Position numbers and translations under genes: made by a program
In this document: one piece after another, positions 23,811 through 31,602 of the stretch
Position numbering within the stretch: position 1 is the stretch's first letter
Layout: each line of letters starts with the position of its first letter
From: Sphingomonas sp. ERG5
GTDB lineage: Bacteria > Pseudomonadota > Alphaproteobacteria > Sphingomonadales > Sphingomonadaceae
Direction of reading: 5' to 3'
NCBI RefSeq assembly: GCF_000803065.1
Contig: NZ_JSXI01000059.1
Location: forward strand, 62,001-126,000
Length of the DNA: 64,000 nt
Notes under the pieces: generated by a model
Seen by the model: only the letters and a program-made list of their open reading frames with translations
Database searches by the model: none
Told to the model about the DNA's origin: nothing

Positions 23811-25339
23811 GCGAACCACAGCGTCACCGCAACTGCGACCGCAGCGCTCAACGCCGCCACAACGCCGTAGCGCCAGCCGCCACCCATCCTCACCACTTCG
23901 ATTTCGCGCAGCGGCGGTGTCGGCGGCGCGCCACCCGGCGATGGGTAGTGCCGCTCGATATTGCGGATCAGGTCGGGCAGTCGTGCCAATGTCCGCAAGT
24001 CGGTGATGATGCGGTCGGCGACCGCCGCTTCGGGACCAAGCTCGGTGCGGATCCATTCGCGCACGAACGGCGCCGCCGATTCCCACAAATTGATATCAGG
24101 GTCGAGGCTGGTCGCGACACCTTCGACCATCACCATGGTCTTTTGCAGCAGCAGCAGATGCGGCTGGGTCTGCATGTCGAAATCGCGCGTGATGTTGAAC
24201 AGGCCGTCGAGCATCATGCCGATCGACATGTCCTTGACCGCCAGCCCCCGCATCGGCTCGCCGACCGCGCGCAGGGCGGTCGCGAACTCGGCGACATTAT
24301 GGTGCGCGGGGACATAGCCCGCCTCGAAATGGATTTCGGCCACGCGCTTGTAATTGCCGGTGATCAGGCCGTAGAGAATCTCCGCCAGCCAGACCCGGGC
24401 GCGCCGGTCGATCCGGCCCATGATGCCGAAATCGATCGCCGCGATCTTGCCGTCGGGCAGCGCGAACAGATTTCCCTGATGCATGTCGGCATGGAAGAAG
24501 CCTTCGGCGATCGCCTGACGCAGAAAGGCATGCACCAGCGTGTCGGCAAGCTTTTTGCGGTCATGGCCGGCCGCGATCAGTGCATCGCGATTGGACAGCT
24601 TGATGCCGTCGACCCAGGCGAGCGTCAGCACCTTGGTCGTGGTGCGCTGCCAATCGATTGCCGGGATGAAGAAATCCGGCTCGGCGGTCATCGCCTCGGC
24701 AAGTTCCGACGCTGAGGCCGCTTCGCGCCGCAGATCGAGTTCGCGCAGCGTCCAGCGCTTGAACGTCTCGATCACCAGGCGCGGGCGCAGCCGTGACAAT
24801 TCACCGCCCATCGCCTCGATTTGCGCCGCCGCCCATTGATAGGTGTCGATCGCGCGGGCGAACTCCTCCTCGACCCCGGGGCGCAGCACCTTGACCGCGA
24901 CCTGGCGGCCATCGGTGGTGACCGCGCGATGGACTTGGGCGATCGAGGCGGCGCCGACCGGTACCGGGTCGATCGACTGGAACAATTCGTCCGGGTTGCG
25001 GCCGAAGGCGCGCGTCATCGCGGCGTGAATCGTCTCGTACGGGACCGGCGGCAGCGCGTCTTGCAAGCGCAACAGGTCATGGGCCGCGACATCGCCGACG
25101 ATATCGGGACGGGTTGCCAACGTCTGGCCGAGCTTGATCGCGGCGGGACCGATCGCCTGCAGCGCGTCGGCATAGGCCGGAACCTGTGGCACGCGCGCGC
25201 CGAAACGGGCGATCCGCGCCAGGCGGCGTACCGGCGGGGGCGTGTTGGGGTCGCGTTCGATCCCGCGCAGCGCGCCATGGCGTGCCAGGATGCGGCCCCA
25301 TTTGAAGAGGCGCCAGAGATGGACTGCGGTGGCGGTCAT
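23807..25339 (-). CDS. ubiB: UbiB-type atypical kinase for ubiquinone synthesis
   Basis: The 510-residue protein of the ABC1/UbiB family has the KxGQ-like motif AIKLGQTLATRPD that replaces a protein-kinase P-loop, the AAASIAQVHRAV region, and catalytic-type segments FFHADMHQGNLF and AAIDFGIMGRI. Two hydrophobic segments at the C-terminus (YGVVAALSAAVAVAVTLWFA) anchor it in the inner membrane. UbiB proteins bind and hydrolyse ATP and help extract or pass ubiquinone intermediates. ubiE lies just upstream on the same strand, separated by a REP-like inverted repeat. Confidence 0.93.
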   Translation of the reverse strand: MTATAVHLWRLFKWGRILARHGALRGIERDPNTPPPVRRLARIARFGARVPQVPAYADALQAIGPAAIKLGQTLATRPDIVGDVAAHDLLRLQDALPPVPYETIHAAMTRAFGRNPDELFQSIDPVPVGAASIAQVHRAVTTDGRQVAVKVLRPGVEEEFARAIDTYQWAAAQIEAMGGELSRLRPRLVIETFKRWTLRELDLRREAASASELAEAMTAEPDFFIPAIDWQRTTTKVLTLAWVDGIKLSNRDALIAAGHDRKKLADTLVHAFLRQAIAEGFFHADMHQGNLFALPDGKIAAIDFGIMGRIDRRARVWLAEILYGLITGNYKRVAEIHFEAGYVPAHHNVAEFATALRAVGEPMRGLAVKDMSIGMMLDGLFNITRDFDMQTQPHLLLLQKTMVMVEGVATSLDPDINLWESAAPFVREWIRTELGPEAAVADRIITDLRTLARLPDLIRNIERHYPSPGGAPPTPPLREIEVVRMGGGWRYGVVAALSAAVAVAVTLWFA

Positions 25340-25361
25340 CGCGCTGCCTGGCCCCCAAATG

Positions 25362-25444
25362 CCGTTGGTGCTGAGCTTGTCGAAGCACAGCTTGCCTCGC
25401 GCTCGCGTGCAGCAGAGCAGGGCGGCCCTGCGACAAGCTCAGGG
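25362..25444. repeat. REP-like inverted repeat between ubiE and ubiB
   Basis: GTTGGTGCTGAGCTTGTCGAAG near 25364-25385 and the inverted GCGACAAGCTCAGGGC near 25429-25444 form a pair of opposing elements in the ubiE-ubiB gap. The same element type recurs at 26926-27014. Such GCTGAGCTTGTCGAAG palindromic units are common between genes in sphingomonads and can fold into a long hairpin in RNA. Confidence 0.7.
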
Positions 25445-25478
25445 CGTGAGGCGGATGGTGAGTCTCGCAAGTTCGCGC

Positions 25479-26210
25479 TCAAATCTTCCAGCCGCTATGG
25501 ATCGCGACCAGCCCGCCGAGCATCGGTTCGACCCTGGTCTGTACGAAGCCGGCGTCGGCGATCATGCCCTTGAATGTCTCCATGTCGGGGAAACGGCGGA
25601 TCGATTCAATAAGATAGCGATAGCTATCTTCATCCTGGGCAAGCAGCTTGCCGACCTTCGGCACGATCTTGTGCGAATACGCGTCATATATTTCGCCGAA
25701 CCCAGGCCACAAGGTGGTCGAGAATTCCAGGCAATAGAAACGCCCCCCACGCCGCAGCACGCGGTTCGCTTCGCGCAGCGCCTTGGGAATATCGGTCACG
25801 TTGCGGATGCCGAAGGCGATCGTATAGGCATCGAAGAAGCGGTCGGGAAAAGTCAGCGTCTCGGCATTGGCTTCAGTCCAGACCAGCCCGTCAATGCCGC
25901 GCTTGGCGGCGCGTTCCATGCCGACTTCAAGCATCGCCGGATTGATATCGGCAACCGTTACCGCCGCGCCGCCGGTCGCGAGGCGAAAGGCGATGTCGCC
26001 GGTGCCGCCTGCCATGTCGAGAATCTGCTCGTCCTCGCGCGGCTTTACCCGGCGGACGAAGCGATCCTTCCACAATCGGTGCATGCCGCCCGACATCGCG
26101 TCATTCATCAAATCATATTTGGAGGCGACGCTGGTGAACACGCCGCCGACGCGGGCGGTCTTTTCGGATGCGGCAATGTCTTCATAGCCGAAGGAGACGG
26201 TGTCGGTCAT
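25479..26210 (-). CDS. ubiE: Demethylmenaquinone/ubiquinone C-methyltransferase
   Basis: This 243-residue methyltransferase has FTSVASKYDLMNDAMSGGMH near the N-terminus, the SAM motif ILDMAGGTGDIAF, IVYAIAFGIRNVTDIPKALR-like sequence (YTIAFGIRNVTD), and GGRFYCLEFS, all conserved in UbiE. It C-methylates the benzoquinol ring in ubiquinone synthesis. The ATG at 26210 opens MTDTVSFGYEDI, matching the family start; the longer frame to 26672 is antisense to the next gene's leader. It lies divergently from a small membrane-protein gene. Confidence 0.94.
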   Translation of the reverse strand: MTDTVSFGYEDIAASEKTARVGGVFTSVASKYDLMNDAMSGGMHRLWKDRFVRRVKPREDEQILDMAGGTGDIAFRLATGGAAVTVADINPAMLEVGMERAAKRGIDGLVWTEANAETLTFPDRFFDAYTIAFGIRNVTDIPKALREANRVLRRGGRFYCLEFSTTLWPGFGEIYDAYSHKIVPKVGKLLAQDEDSYRYLIESIRRFPDMETFKGMIADAGFVQTRVEPMLGGLVAIHSGWKI

Positions 26211-26361
26211 GAGCGCCGCTCTAGGGTCCAAACCCAACCACCGCAACGGTCGAGACGGGGCGGCTTTTAGGCGCGCGGCTGATCGCCGCAGGTTCATAAC
26301 CGCCTCTGGCCAAAAGACGCGTGTCGTAATAGCCTTGGCGGGCACGGAGCGGGGCGGACCA

Positions 26362-26829
26362 ATGACAGCGGCGATTGTGTTCTTGATGATTTGGGTAGCG
26401 CTGATTGTTGCCGGGGACACGCCGATCGGTCGTTTTCTACATCGCGTGACGGTTGAGATGCCTGCCGCTGCCGCGAGCCGCCTTAGCCGTGCCAATGTCG
26501 CGATAGGGATCGTCGTCCTGCTTCTAGCCGTTCTGCACGCGAGCGCGGGAGACGCTGATCCGGTCCGCTTTGTCAGCCTGTTTGCTCCGGACTTGGCGAT
26601 ATGGCTCACCAGCTTTGAAATCAGCGCTGTAATAGAGGCGGCAGTTGGGCTTGCGACAGCATGGGCCGCCATGCGGCGACGGGTAAATATCTCAAGCGTT
26701 CTTGCGACCCTTCACGTTGCAAAACATCCCAGGAGCAAGCCCGGTCGGGCCCGATCCAGCCGGCGTCGCAATCGCGCTTCCCCCGCTAATGATGATGAGG
26801 ATGGGGCGGGGCTCGCGCTGGCGAGCTGA
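26362..26829 (+). CDS. Small membrane protein of unknown function
   Basis: The 155-residue product starts MTAAIVFLMIWVALIVAGDTP, a membrane segment, followed by RVTVEMPAAAASRLSRANVA, a second segment (IGIVVLLLAVLHA), and a third around ISAVIEAAVGLATAWAAM, then a basic, likely cytoplasmic tail. The start at 26362 is preceded by GAGCGGGGCGGA. The gene lies between ubiE (divergent) and mutM (same strand). I do not recognise the family; the charged tail with SRRRNRAS and a late acidic DDEDG patch is the main distinctive feature. Confidence 0.65.
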   Translation: MTAAIVFLMIWVALIVAGDTPIGRFLHRVTVEMPAAAASRLSRANVAIGIVVLLLAVLHASAGDADPVRFVSLFAPDLAIWLTSFEISAVIEAAVGLATAWAAMRRRVNISSVLATLHVAKHPRSKPGRARSSRRRNRASPANDDEDGAGLALAS

Positions 26830-26925
26830 GCCCGCTGCCTGGCGGTAGCGATGCCGTTACCGTCCGGACCGAAGCTAGCGCTTGTGACGGGGGCAAACGC
26901 AACCTAGCTCCATACCACCAATCAT

Positions 26926-27014
26926 CCCGTTCGGGCTGAGCCTGTCGAAGCCCGCGTGCCTCCGATCTCGGGACTCGTGTGGCCCGCGCCCTTCGGCAGG
27001 CTCAGCCCGAATGG
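26926..27014. repeat. REP-like inverted repeat upstream of mutM
   Basis: CCGTTCGGGCTGAGCCTGTCGA near 26928 and its inverted partner CCTTCGGCAGGCTCAGCCCGAA near 26990-27011 face each other across about 40 bp. Together they form a BIME-like unit in the gap between the small membrane-protein gene and mutM. It ends about 17 bp before the mutM start, so it could affect mutM mRNA structure. Confidence 0.72.
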
Positions 27015-27030
27015 TCTAAAGTGACCTGCG

Positions 27031-27843
27031 ATGCCTGAGCTGCCAGAAGTTGAAACCACCGTACAGGGCCTGCGCCCAGTCCTTGAGGGCCAGCGTCTTG
27101 CCAGCGTCGAGACCCGGCGCGGCGACCTGCGTCACGCCTTCCCGGTCGATTTGCGCCAGCGGATGACGGGTGCGGTCGTGACGGGTCTCGGCCGTCGCGC
27201 GAAATACGGTCTGATCGACACCGATCGCGGCGACACGATGATCTTCCATCTCGGCATGTCGGGACGCTGGCGAGTCGATCCGGGCGAATTGCTGGCGCAC
27301 GACCATCTGCTGATCGATACCGAGGTGGGGCGGCGACTCGCGCTCAACGATGCGCGACGATTCGGTTTCGTCGATCTGGTTCGAACCGACGCGCTCGACC
27401 TTTATCCTGCTTTTGCAGCGATGGGGCCGGAGCCGCTCGGCCCGGGCCTCACCGCCGATCACCTGCTGACGGCACTCACCGGGCGCAAGGCGTCGATCAA
27501 GTTGATGCTGCTTGACCAGCGCATCGTGGCGGGACTCGGCAATATCTATGTCTGCGAAGCGCTGTTCCTCGCACGAATCTCGCCCCGGACCGCCGCCGGG
27601 CGCATCTCGCTGCCGCGACTCGAGCGGCTGGTCGAGGCGATTCGCGCGGTGCTGCTTGCCGCGATCGAGGCCGGTGGATCGAGTCTGCGCGATTATGTCC
27701 GGCCCGATGGCGAACTCGGCTATTTCTCCAAACAATTCGCGGTCTATGGCCGTGAGGGCGAGCTGTGCGCGTGCGGCGGTACGGTCCAGCGCTATAGCGA
27801 AGGCGGGCGTTCGACCTTTTGGTGTCCGAAATGCCAGCGCTGA
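27031..27843 (+). CDS. mutM: Formamidopyrimidine-DNA glycosylase
   Basis: This 270-residue base-excision repair enzyme begins MPELPEVETTVQGLRP, so the processed N-terminal Pro2 is the catalytic amine and Glu3 the general acid. The central region has LLDQRIVAGLGNIYVCEALF with the helix-two-turn-helix, and the C-terminus has a zinc finger (CACGGTVQRY then FWCPKCQR). It removes 8-oxoguanine and formamidopyrimidines and cuts the strand. It is followed by rpsT with a gap of 97 bp. The start is unambiguous because Pro2 must follow Met1. Confidence 0.96.
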   Translation: MPELPEVETTVQGLRPVLEGQRLASVETRRGDLRHAFPVDLRQRMTGAVVTGLGRRAKYGLIDTDRGDTMIFHLGMSGRWRVDPGELLAHDHLLIDTEVGRRLALNDARRFGFVDLVRTDALDLYPAFAAMGPEPLGPGLTADHLLTALTGRKASIKLMLLDQRIVAGLGNIYVCEALFLARISPRTAAGRISLPRLERLVEAIRAVLLAAIEAGGSSLRDYVRPDGELGYFSKQFAVYGREGELCACGGTVQRYSEGGRSTFWCPKCQR

Positions 27844-27940
27844 CGGTTGACCAACGAGGCCGTCTTGCGTAAGGACCGCGCTTTCCGGGGCCGTGGGCTT
27901 TGCCGCCTGCGCCCTTTTCTATTTTAGATCAGAGGGCTTC

Positions 27941-28204
27941 ATGGCGAACACGCCACAGGCGAAAAAGCGTATCCGTCGCAACGATCGTCGCGCGGAAGTG
28001 AACGGCAACCGGGTTGGCCGCATCCGTACCTTCATCAAGAAGGTCGAATCGGCGATTGCGGCGGGCGACAAGGACACGGCGACCACCGCACTCGCGGCGG
28101 CACAGCCGGAAATGGCGCGTGGCGTTGCCAAGGGCGTGTTCCACAAGAACACCGCCTCGCGGAAGTTCGCGCGCCTGACCAAGGCGGTCACCGCACTCGG
28201 CTAA
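27941..28204 (+). CDS. rpsT: 30S ribosomal protein S20
   Basis: The 87-residue basic protein MANTPQAKKRIRRNDRRAEV has the standard S20 N-terminus and the later KGVFHKNTASRKFARLTKAV helix. S20 binds 16S rRNA early in 30S assembly. The ATG at 27941 gives the usual length, and the upstream frame adds 16 unconserved residues. A strong intrinsic terminator follows 24 bp after the stop. The rpsT-dnaA order is typical of sphingomonads. Confidence 0.96.
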   Translation: MANTPQAKKRIRRNDRRAEVNGNRVGRIRTFIKKVESAIAAGDKDTATTALAAAQPEMARGVAKGVFHKNTASRKFARLTKAVTALG

Positions 28205-28227
28205 GCCTTTATGGCTTCGCGATAAAC

Positions 28228-28258
28228 GCCCGCCGGAACCAGTTCCGGCGGGCTTTTT
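28228..28258 (+). terminator. Intrinsic terminator of rpsT
   Basis: GCCCGCCGGAAC (28228-28239) pairs perfectly with GTTCCGGCGGGC (28242-28253), a 12-bp GC-rich stem with a 2-base loop as written, followed by TTTTT. This is a textbook rho-independent terminator and separates rpsT from the dnaA promoter region. Confidence 0.92.
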
Positions 28259-28676
28259 GTCGTCCCCATGATGGTTTTTCATGGGCATTTAAGGCCCTGA
28301 AACGTGCTGCGCCGCACCCGGAAAATCGACCACCGGAACATATATAGAAAAGGCAGGATTCACCGCGATTCGCGCGGGGCCGATTCGGACAGCCTTTCAG
28401 TTAATCTCGTAAATACAGTCGCTTGTAAGATTTCTGACGGGAATCCGTGGCTGAAGCCGAGTCAACCTGATTATTTCAATTTTCTGACAGGCTGAGGCCT
28501 TGATCGACTCGCTGCGATCTTCATAATCAGTCCTTCGCCGCGACGCTGTCAGTCGTGCGCGCCAATGCGAAAGCTTTGCCGAAAGCGGACCTCGATTCCG
28601 CCTGCGCAATGCTTTTGCCGATCGAAATCTAGCGATGCGGGGGCCAGAATCCAGCATCGCGCGGAGGGGGTAGTGT
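28259..28676. promoter_or_regulatory. dnaA upstream region
   Basis: This 418-bp gap between the rpsT terminator and dnaA has no convincing gene. It must hold the dnaA promoter. AT-rich patches lie near 28340-28350 and 28400-28490. I see no perfect TTATCCACA boxes, so I do not call an origin here. GGAGGGGG at 28662-28669 is the dnaA ribosome site. Confidence 0.5.
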
Positions 28677-30065
28677 GTGACGGGGATGGATAACGGGTCG
28701 GCCAATCGGCCCGGACATCAGAATGACAGTGCGAAGGCATGGGCAACCGTGCGTGGTCATTTGCGCGAATCGGCGGGGGTGCGCCTGTTCGACCAGTGGC
28801 TGAAACCGATCGAACTGATTGAGAGCGACGAGAGCGATACGATTCGCCTCGCGCTGCCGTCCGCCTTCATGACCAATTGGGTCCGCAATCATTATGCCGA
28901 CCGTCTGATCGCCGAATTCCGCGCGATTCTGCCCGATGTGCGCAAGGTGTCGATCGAGACACGCGCCGCTACCCTGGCGCCTGCGGTCCTGACAGTCGAG
29001 ACATCGATCGCGCCCGTCGCCCGGCCTGTCGTGCCGTCGGCGCGTCCTGCGCTCGATTCGCGCTTCACCTTCGACCGTTTCGTGGTCGATGCATCGAACA
29101 TGGTCGCGTTCAATGCCGCCCGGGCGCTGGCCGAGCCTGGCAAGCCGCGCTTCAGCCCGCTGTTTCTTCATGGCGGTACGGGGCAGGGCAAGACCCATCT
29201 GATGCACGCGATCGGCCATGCCTTTCTCGCTGCATGTCCCGAGGCTTCGGTCATCCTGATGTCGGCCGAGCGCTTCATGTTCGAATTCGTCTCGGCGATG
29301 CGCGCCAAGGATACCCACGCATTCAAGACGCGGCTGCGTGCCGCCGACATGCTGATGATCGACGATTTGCAGTTCATCGCCGGCAAGGACGCCACGCAGG
29401 AAGAATTCTTCCACACCATCAATGAAGTGATGGGTGCCGGGCATCGGCTGGTGATCAGCGCGGATCGCTGCCCGCAAGGACTTGATGGGGTCGAAGCGCG
29501 GATCACCTCGCGGCTGTCGGTCGGCCTGGTCGCCGACATCAAGACGCCTGATCTGGCGCTGCGCCGCGCGGTATTGGACCGCAAGCTCGCTGATCTCCCT
29601 GATGCCAGCGTGCCGGTCGAGGTACTCGATCTGCTCGCGTCGCGGATCACCGCGAACATCCGCGACCTCGAAGGCTCGCTCAACCGGCTGATCGCTTATG
29701 CGCAGCTCACCGGCGAAGCGATTGACCTCGATTTCGCGGTCGCGACACTTGGCGACGTGCTGCGTGGCGCTGAGCGCCGTGTGACGATCGACGAGATCCA
29801 GAAGGCGGTATCGGCGCATTTCGAACTGAAGCCGGTCGACCTGGTTTCGGCCCGCCGCGCCGTCGTCGTCGCGCGTCCGCGCCAGATCGCCATGTATCTG
29901 GCCAAGCGCCTCACCACACGCTCGCTGCCCGAGATCGGCCGCAAGTTCGGTGGCCGCGACCATTCGACCGTGATCCATGCGGTGCGCCGGATCGAATCGC
30001 TGCGCGACACCGATCGCGAGATCGACGGCGCGGTGCGAATGCTGCTGCGGGAGCTGGAGGGCTAG
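28677..30065 (+). CDS. dnaA: Chromosomal replication initiator protein DnaA
   Basis: The 462-residue protein has domain I near the N-terminus (WATVRGHLRESAGVRLFDQW), Walker A LHGGTGQGKTHLM, Walker B MLMIDDLQFIAGK, sensor II-type ANIRDLEGSLNRLIAY, and the DnaA signature FGGRDHSTVIHAVRRIE in DNA-binding domain IV. It binds DnaA boxes and opens the origin. The GTG at 28677 is placed about nine bases after GGAGGGGG; the in-frame ATG at 28686 is the alternative. It is monocistronic by appearance, with repeat-rich sequence downstream. Confidence 0.96.
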   Translation: MTGMDNGSANRPGHQNDSAKAWATVRGHLRESAGVRLFDQWLKPIELIESDESDTIRLALPSAFMTNWVRNHYADRLIAEFRAILPDVRKVSIETRAATLAPAVLTVETSIAPVARPVVPSARPALDSRFTFDRFVVDASNMVAFNAARALAEPGKPRFSPLFLHGGTGQGKTHLMHAIGHAFLAACPEASVILMSAERFMFEFVSAMRAKDTHAFKTRLRAADMLMIDDLQFIAGKDATQEEFFHTINEVMGAGHRLVISADRCPQGLDGVEARITSRLSVGLVADIKTPDLALRRAVLDRKLADLPDASVPVEVLDLLASRITANIRDLEGSLNRLIAYAQLTGEAIDLDFAVATLGDVLRGAERRVTIDEIQKAVSAHFELKPVDLVSARRAVVVARPRQIAMYLAKRLTTRSLPEIGRKFGGRDHSTVIHAVRRIESLRDTDREIDGAVRMLLRELEG

Positions 30066-30581
30066 GGGCCGGGCGCGGAAGGTCGTTCGGTCAGAAGAAT
30101 ACCGTCTGCGCTTCGTCGCGCCAGACGTGCCGCGGTTTCTCGATTCACATCATTTTCCGTCGTCGTCATGACTGGACTCCAGCGCCTCTGCCGCGCGTCA
30201 CGGAGGTAAGTCCATTGACCGACCATTTGAATCGAGCGGCCCCCGGTATCGAGCCGACCATGACTCCCTTCCCGACCCATTCCCGATTTTCCCGCAAGCG
30301 CGGCGCAAAATTCCCGTGTGGCTCCAACAGAATTCCCGCAGAAATTCCCGCAGATTCCCGCAGCACGCTCGAAAAGGCATTGTCCCGCAGCAATTCCCGA
30401 CGCTGCGGGAATTCAGGGTGATCAAAGCGGTGCGCGGACAGGCCGGGGACCCGGAGGGAAACGATTCCGCCGATTCAACCCCGCCGGCCGAAGCGTTAGC
30501 ACCATCGGAGACGGCCTCATCAAGCGCCGCTCCGCTCTTTCACATGACGAATACGACACTCACGTCCCGGCCGGGAGTAGC
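30066..30581. repeat. Intergenic region with a TTCCCGCA repeat cluster
   Basis: The 516-bp gap between dnaA and the trpS stop has no credible gene. Between about 30278 and 30412 the motif TTCCCG occurs eight or more times, mostly as AATTCCCGCAG, with three copies at 10-12 bp spacing around 30331-30363 and an inverted copy (CTGCGGGAATT) at 30402-30412. The rest (30066-30270 and 30413-30581) shows nothing I can name. The cluster looks like iterons or protein-binding sites rather than a CRISPR array, because spacers are only a few bases long. Confidence 0.6.
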
Positions 30582-31586
30582 TCAGACGTTCAGCCCAACC
30601 GCACGCTGCGCTTCGGCCAGGGTCGGCGCGGCGAGCGCGGTTGCGCGGGCAGCGCCCTTGGTGAGCGCTTCGGCCACCGCGCCGCGATCGTCGAGCAGCC
30701 GCGTCAGCCGGTCGCGGATCGGCCCAAGCGTCGCCACCGCCAGATCGGCAAGTGCCGGCTTGAACGCGCCGAAACCCTTGCCGGCGAACTCGGTCATCAC
30801 GGCATCCGGCGCTTCGCTCGACAGCGCCGCATAGATCGTCACCAGATTCTTCGCCTCGGGCCGCTCGGCCAGGCCGGCGAAGCTGTCGGGCAGCAGGTCG
30901 CCGTCCGACTTGGCCTTTTTCAGCTTCTGCACGATCGTATCGTCGCTATCGATCAGGTTGATGCGCGAACCATCCGACGGGTCGGACTTGGACATCTTCG
31001 CCGATCCGTCGCGCAACGACATGATACGCGGCGCGGCCGCCGAGATCAGCGGGTCGGGCAGGGGAAACAGCTCGACGCCGAAATCCTGGTTGAACTTGGC
31101 CGCGATATCGCGCGCGAGTTCGAGATGCTGCTTCTGGTCGTCGCCGACCGGCACATGCGTCGCCTTATAGAGCAGCACATCCGCCGCCTGCAGCACTGGA
31201 TAGGTGTAGAGACCGACGCTCGCGCCCTCGCGGTTCTTGCCCGCCTTGTCCTTCCACTGCGTCATGCGGTTCAACCAGCCGGTGCGCGCGGTGCCGCCCA
31301 GGATCCAGGCGAGCTCGCTATGCTCGCGCACCCGCGCCTGGTTGAACAGGATCGCACGGTCGGGATCGATGCCGGCGGCGAGCAAAGTCGCGGCCATCTC
31401 GATCGTGTTCGAGTTGAGTTCCTTCGGATCGATCGCCCCGGTCAGCGCGTGGAGGTCCGCCAGGAAGAACAGGCTGTCTTCGCCCGGCCCCATCGCATCC
31501 TGCATCGCCACCCATTGCTTGATCGCGCCGAGATAGTTGCCGAGATGGAGATTGCCAGTGGGCTGGATGCCGGAGACGACGCGCAT
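30582..31586 (-). CDS. trpS: Tryptophanyl-tRNA synthetase
   Basis: This 334-residue class I synthetase has the HIGH-type motif GNLHLGNYLGAIKQW at the N-terminus and the KMSKS motif SAKMSKSDPSDGSRI (about residue 200). HVPVGDDQKQHLELARDIA is the conserved tryptophan and ATP pocket region. Length and order agree with bacterial TrpS. murJ lies 16 bp upstream on the same strand, so the two are probably cotranscribed. Confidence 0.96.
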   Translation of the reverse strand: MRVVSGIQPTGNLHLGNYLGAIKQWVAMQDAMGPGEDSLFFLADLHALTGAIDPKELNSNTIEMAATLLAAGIDPDRAILFNQARVREHSELAWILGGTARTGWLNRMTQWKDKAGKNREGASVGLYTYPVLQAADVLLYKATHVPVGDDQKQHLELARDIAAKFNQDFGVELFPLPDPLISAAAPRIMSLRDGSAKMSKSDPSDGSRINLIDSDDTIVQKLKKAKSDGDLLPDSFAGLAERPEAKNLVTIYAALSSEAPDAVMTEFAGKGFGAFKPALADLAVATLGPIRDRLTRLLDDRGAVAEALTKGAARATALAAPTLAEAQRAVGLNV

Positions 31587-31602
31587 TGGGACTACTTTCA
31601 GA

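Noticed and set aside
28259..28676. Possible replication origin upstream of dnaA
   Set aside because: I find no clear DnaA boxes or a typical AT-rich unwinding element; dnaA is not always next to the origin in alphaproteobacteria.
28629..29978. Minus-strand open frame of 449 codons antisense to dnaA
   Set aside because: dnaA on the plus strand is certain; the antisense frame shows only the codon-bias shadow.
30278..30412. Possible CRISPR array
   Set aside because: The repeated unit is only about 8-11 bp and the intervals are a few bases to about 20 bases, far from CRISPR repeat and spacer lengths, and no cas genes are present.
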